The translations under genes and the position numbers were made by a program. From Roseomonas haemaphysalidis (lineage in GTDB: Bacteria > Pseudomonadota > Alphaproteobacteria > Acetobacterales > Acetobacteraceae): a DNA stretch of 64,000 bases. Shown here one piece after another: positions 61,338-64,000 of this stretch (within the stretch, counting starts at the first letter, position 1; each line of letters opens with the position of its first letter). Location of the stretch: positions 1,905,001 through 1,969,000 of the forward strand of contig NZ_CP061177.1 of NCBI RefSeq assembly GCF_017355405.1, read 5' to 3'. The notes beneath the pieces are model-generated. The model did no database searches and had not been told where the DNA came from. It saw only the letters and a program-made list of their open reading frames with translations.

Positions 61338-61805
61338 TCAGTCCTGGTCGGTGGCTTGCAGCATGGCCAGCGCCTCGGCCGGGGAACGGGCCTGGCGCAG
61401 CTGGCGCGGCAGCTGGTTGTTGCGCAGCACCCGGCAAACATTGGCCAGCGCCGGCAGAAAGCCCTCGGACGCCGCCTCGGGCCACAGGATCAGGAACACC
61501 AGATCCACCGGCTCGCCGTCACGCGCCTCGAAGTCGATCGGCCGCGACAGGCGGGCGAGCAGCGCGAGCTGGGTGTCGAGCCCCGGCAGCCGGGTGTGCG
61601 GCATGGCGACGCCCCGGCCGAGCGCGGTGGGCCCCAGGCGTTCGCGCGCCTGCAGGGCATCCAGAATGTCCTCCCGCGGGCGGTTCAGGCGGCGCGACGC
61701 CTCGTCCGCCAGCAGGCCGAGCAACTCGGACTTGTCGGCGGGCGCCAGGGTCAGCACGTCGCCGGCGGCGGGAAACAGGTCGGAGATGGTCGTTGCGGTC
61801 TTCAA
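61338..61805 (-). CDS. ptsN: PTS nitrogen-type IIA component (PtsN-like)
   Basis: A 155-residue EIIA-Ntr-fold phosphocarrier. The phosphorylated histidine is H70 in GRGVAMPHTRLPG (E. coli H73), and DLVFLILWPE follows. It probably regulates potassium or nitrogen functions rather than sugar uptake. I chose a TTG start at 61805 (AAGG nine bases before it), which gives the family length; an ATG at 61862 would add nineteen residues of low similarity. It is 75 bases upstream of mrpAB in the same direction. Confidence 0.82.
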   Translation of the reverse strand: MKTATTISDLFPAAGDVLTLAPADKSELLGLLADEASRRLNRPREDILDALQARERLGPTALGRGVAMPHTRLPGLDTQLALLARLSRPIDFEARDGEPVDLVFLILWPEAASEGFLPALANVCRVLRNNQLPRQLRQARSPAEALAMLQATDQD

Positions 61806-61868
61806 GAGAGGCTGCCTTGCTCCGGAACGGGAGAAATGGGTGGGGCGGCACGGCGGGCGCAAAACAGC

Positions 61869-62906
61869 TTAGATCGCCCCGGCATGCAACCGCGAGGATG
61901 ACCTTTCTGTCATATCCGGCACCAGCATCGCCTGGTAGGCCGCGAGGTAGCCCGCCACCATGCGGTCCACGGAGAACCATTCGGCGCGGGCCCGGGGGCC
62001 GGCGCGGGGCAGCGCCGGCAGCCCCGCCACGGCGGCCACGGCGGCGGCCTCGTCCTCCACCAGAAAGCCGCTGATGCCGTGCTCGACCAGCTCCGGCATG
62101 CTGCCGCGGCGGAAGGCCACGACCGGCGTGCCGCAGGCCATGGCCTCCACCACGGACAGGCCGAAGGGCTCGTCGAAATGGATCAGGTGCAGCAGGCCCA
62201 GCGCGCCACCCAGCAGCGCGTCCCGCTCGGCCGGCCCGGCGACGCCGACATAGCGCACCCGGTCGGACAGGTGGGGCGCCACCTCGCGGTCGAAATAGCC
62301 CTGGTCCTGCACCAGCCCGGCCAGCACCAGCGGCAGCCCGGCCGCCCGCGCCACGCGGATGGCGTCCGCCGCCCCCTTGTCCGGATGGATGCGGCCGAAG
62401 AACAGCAGATAGCCGCCCGGCTCCGGCCGGAAGGTGAACTCCGCCGCCGGGATGCCGTGGTGCACCGTGCTGAGGTAGCGCAGCGCCGGGTGCCGGTCGG
62501 CGTCCGAGATCGCCACGAAATGGGTTTTCCCGTCAAAGGCGCGGTAGGCGGGCAGGATGCGCTCGCCGGAAAAGCCGTGGATGGTGGTGACCATCGGCGT
62601 TGGCACCAGGCTGGCATAGCTCAGCGGCAGGAAGTCGTAGTGGTTGTGCAGCAGGTCGAAGCCGGCGGCGCCGCCGAAGGCATGGGCGAGGTGCAGCGAT
62701 TCCCACACCTTGGCATCCATGCCCGGCGTTTCTTCGTAGGGCGTGGGCACCACGGCGCTGAGCCGCGCACCCGTCTGTGCATCGGCGGTGGCGAACAGCG
62801 TCACCTCGGCGCCCGCCGCCACCAGCCCCTCGGTCAGCAGCGACACCACGCGCTCCCACGGGCCGTAGCGGCGCGGCGGCACCCGCCAGGCGATCGGCGC
62901 GATCAT
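61869..62906 (-). CDS. GT4 family glycosyltransferase
   Basis: A 345-residue GT-B glycosyltransferase. The N-terminal half begins with MIAPIAWRVPPRRYGPWERVV, and a nucleotide-sugar site HIHP-like FFGRIHPDKG follows. The C-terminal donor site is FDEPFGLSVVEAMACGTPVVAF, with the EX7E-type glutamates of GT4. The sugar transferred is unknown. It lies 54 bases after the helical-domain gene and 64 before ptsN, all on one strand. Confidence 0.88.
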   Translation of the reverse strand: MIAPIAWRVPPRRYGPWERVVSLLTEGLVAAGAEVTLFATADAQTGARLSAVVPTPYEETPGMDAKVWESLHLAHAFGGAAGFDLLHNHYDFLPLSYASLVPTPMVTTIHGFSGERILPAYRAFDGKTHFVAISDADRHPALRYLSTVHHGIPAAEFTFRPEPGGYLLFFGRIHPDKGAADAIRVARAAGLPLVLAGLVQDQGYFDREVAPHLSDRVRYVGVAGPAERDALLGGALGLLHLIHFDEPFGLSVVEAMACGTPVVAFRRGSMPELVEHGISGFLVEDEAAAVAAVAGLPALPRAGPRARAEWFSVDRMVAGYLAAYQAMLVPDMTERSSSRLHAGAI

Positions 62907-62960
62907 GCCGACGCGCAGCGCGCGATCGGCCCGGGGGTGGCGGGCCAGGGGGTGCAGCGC

Positions 62961-64000
62961 TCAGTCCCCCGCCGGCGCGGCGACGGCGCGCGGCGGCATC
63001 ACCGGACCGGACGGCAACAGGGCGGCCACCGACGCCGCCTCGTATTCCGCGACGCCGAGCCACAGGGCCAGGGTGCTTTCGGCGCCCTGGTTGGCGTTGA
63101 GGCGGTCCCGGTGCAGGCCGTCCCGGCAGCCGCCGGTGCTGGCGTCGTACAGGCTGAGCTTCAGGGGGTTGCGCCCCAGCAGCCATTCCAGCGCGCGGCG
63201 GGCGGCGGCCAGCCACGACGCGTCGCCGGTGGCGCGGTGCGCTTCCAGCACGGCGGACACGGTGGCGTAGACCTCGATCGGCTGGCCGTCCCACAGCGGG
63301 CGCGCCTCGCCGGCGGCATAGCAGCGTTCCGAGCCCACCGGCAGAAAGCCGCCGTCGGGCGCGGTCTGCTGCTGTTCCAGCCAGCGCAGCGTGCTCAGCC
63401 CGGTGGCCAGCGCCGTGGCGTCCCCGAAGGCCCGGCCAAAGGCGATCAGCCCGTGCGGCAGCTTGGCGTTGCTGTAGCTCAGCGTGCTCTCGAACCAGGG
63501 CCAGGCGGGGGTGGCCACGGCGGCGTGCAGGCGCAGCAGGTTGGCGGCGTAGCGCCGGGCCAGAACGGCGCGCTGCAGCTCGTGCCCGCTTTGCAGCGCG
63601 TGCTCGGACAGCGCCATCAGCGCGATGGCCTGGGCGCGCGGGCTTTCCAGGGCACCGATGGCGGGCCAGGCGCGGTTCAGCACCTCTGCCGCCGCGCGCC
63701 CGATGCCGCCGCCGCCGCCGGCCGCCGCGACCAGGGCGCGCAGGCAGCGGGCCTGGGTGTTGTCGCCGCCGTCCTCGTCCAGCCAGCGGCGGTCATAGCC
63801 CATGAAGTTGCGGAACCGCCCGGTGGCCGGGTTCAGCCCGTGGTGCAGAAAGGACAGCGCCCGCCCGGCGATGCGCGCCGCCTCCGGCCGCTCCGGCAGC
63901 AGCGCCGCCAGGTGCAGCGCCCGGGCGTTGTCGTCCACTGTGTAGCCTTCGGACAGGTTGGGCAGGGCGTGCAGGGCGTGCTGGAACATGCCCGTGTCGT
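62961..64000 (-). CDS. Glycosyltransferase-associated alpha-helical domain protein, 5' part missing
   Basis: The last 346 or so residues of a larger protein that runs off the window; the frame is open through base 64000, so ATG 63989 is not the start. DTGMFQHALHALPNLSEGYTVDDNARAL is the conserved entry to an (alpha/alpha)-barrel domain found C-terminal to family 1 glycosyltransferases. Further repeats are GRFRNFMGYDRRWLDEDGGDNTQAR and PHGLIAFGRA. It may be a fusion with a glycosyltransferase. Next to the GT4 gene, a role in making or breaking a mannose-type glycan is likely, but the substrate is unknown. Confidence 0.75.
   Translation of the reverse strand, partial: DTGMFQHALHALPNLSEGYTVDDNARALHLAALLPERPEAARIAGRALSFLHHGLNPATGRFRNFMGYDRRWLDEDGGDNTQARCLRALVAAAGGGGGIGRAAAEVLNRAWPAIGALESPRAQAIALMALSEHALQSGHELQRAVLARRYAANLLRLHAAVATPAWPWFESTLSYSNAKLPHGLIAFGRAFGDATALATGLSTLRWLEQQQTAPDGGFLPVGSERCYAAGEARPLWDGQPIEVYATVSAVLEAHRATGDASWLAAARRALEWLLGRNPLKLSLYDASTGGCRDGLHRDRLNANQGAESTLALWLGVAEYEAASVAALLPSGPVMPPRAVAAPAGD

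Noticed and set aside
58455..61901. 1148-codon plus-strand frame over mrpAB
   Set aside because: Shadow of mrpAB and ptsN; consists of Gln, His, Arg and Gly runs with no domain.

Overview
The window is a GC-rich, gene-dense chromosomal stretch. I infer an alphaproteobacterium of the Acetobacteraceae (Roseomonas-like). The reasons are the nuo order D-E-F-G-H-I-J-K-L-M-N followed by birA-coaX-rnj, a membrane-type three-subunit gluconate dehydrogenase, a fused mrpAB, an ETF-ubiquinone oxidoreductase, and many GTG starts with ATGA or GTGA gene overlaps. I see no insertion sequence, prophage, CRISPR array or rRNA. There is one tRNA gene, tRNA-Gln(TTG).

Layout. 1-11794: most of the respiratory complex I operon, from the 3' end of nuoD to nuoN. 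11791-15135: birA, coaX and RNase J, co-directional with nuo. 15357-19107: a periplasmic FAD/triheme cytochrome c dehydrogenase of the gluconate 2-dehydrogenase type, closed by a perfect bidirectional terminator. 19168-26900: housekeeping genes on both strands (xseA with a lipoprotein M23 peptidase and an MBL-fold protein, purD with an exonuclease, a PA0069-type radical SAM protein, a LysE-type exporter, moaB). 26979-31523: a three-gene signalling operon (sensor hybrid kinase, single-domain receiver, Hpt-REC-REC-GGDEF cyclase). 31714-43577: lytic transglycosylase, a cysteine-free uracil-DNA glycosylase, ETF-QO, a secreted protein with a tandem duplication, a TPR lipoprotein with ispE, tRNA-Gln, fRMsr and two solute-binding proteins.

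43872-49532 is the most notable region. It holds a REC-PAS-GGDEF-EAL regulator, an RpfC-type hybrid sensor kinase (multi-TM sensor, HisKA, HATPase, REC, Hpt) and, convergent to it, an RpfF-type crotonase with the two glutamates of DSF synthases. Together these look like a complete fatty-acid (DSF-family) quorum-sensing module. The usual REC-HD-GYP RpfG is replaced by a GGDEF-EAL protein, so the output would be c-di-GMP turnover by a different enzyme class. No rpfB or rpfG is in the window.

49910-54754 is a catabolic or uptake operon: two SDR dehydrogenases, a polysaccharide-deacetylase-fold hydrolase and a family 5 solute-binding protein. An IclR regulator diverges from it across a promoter carrying two TTGCTnAGCAA palindromes 21 bp apart. 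55193-61805 is the Mrp/Pha multisubunit cation/proton antiporter (mrpAB, C, D, E, F, G, transcribed right to left), preceded by ptsN. The window ends in two carbohydrate genes: a GT4 glycosyltransferase and the 3' part of a glycosyltransferase-associated helical-domain protein.

Most of the very long open frames antisense to these genes are GC-skew shadows and are not annotated.
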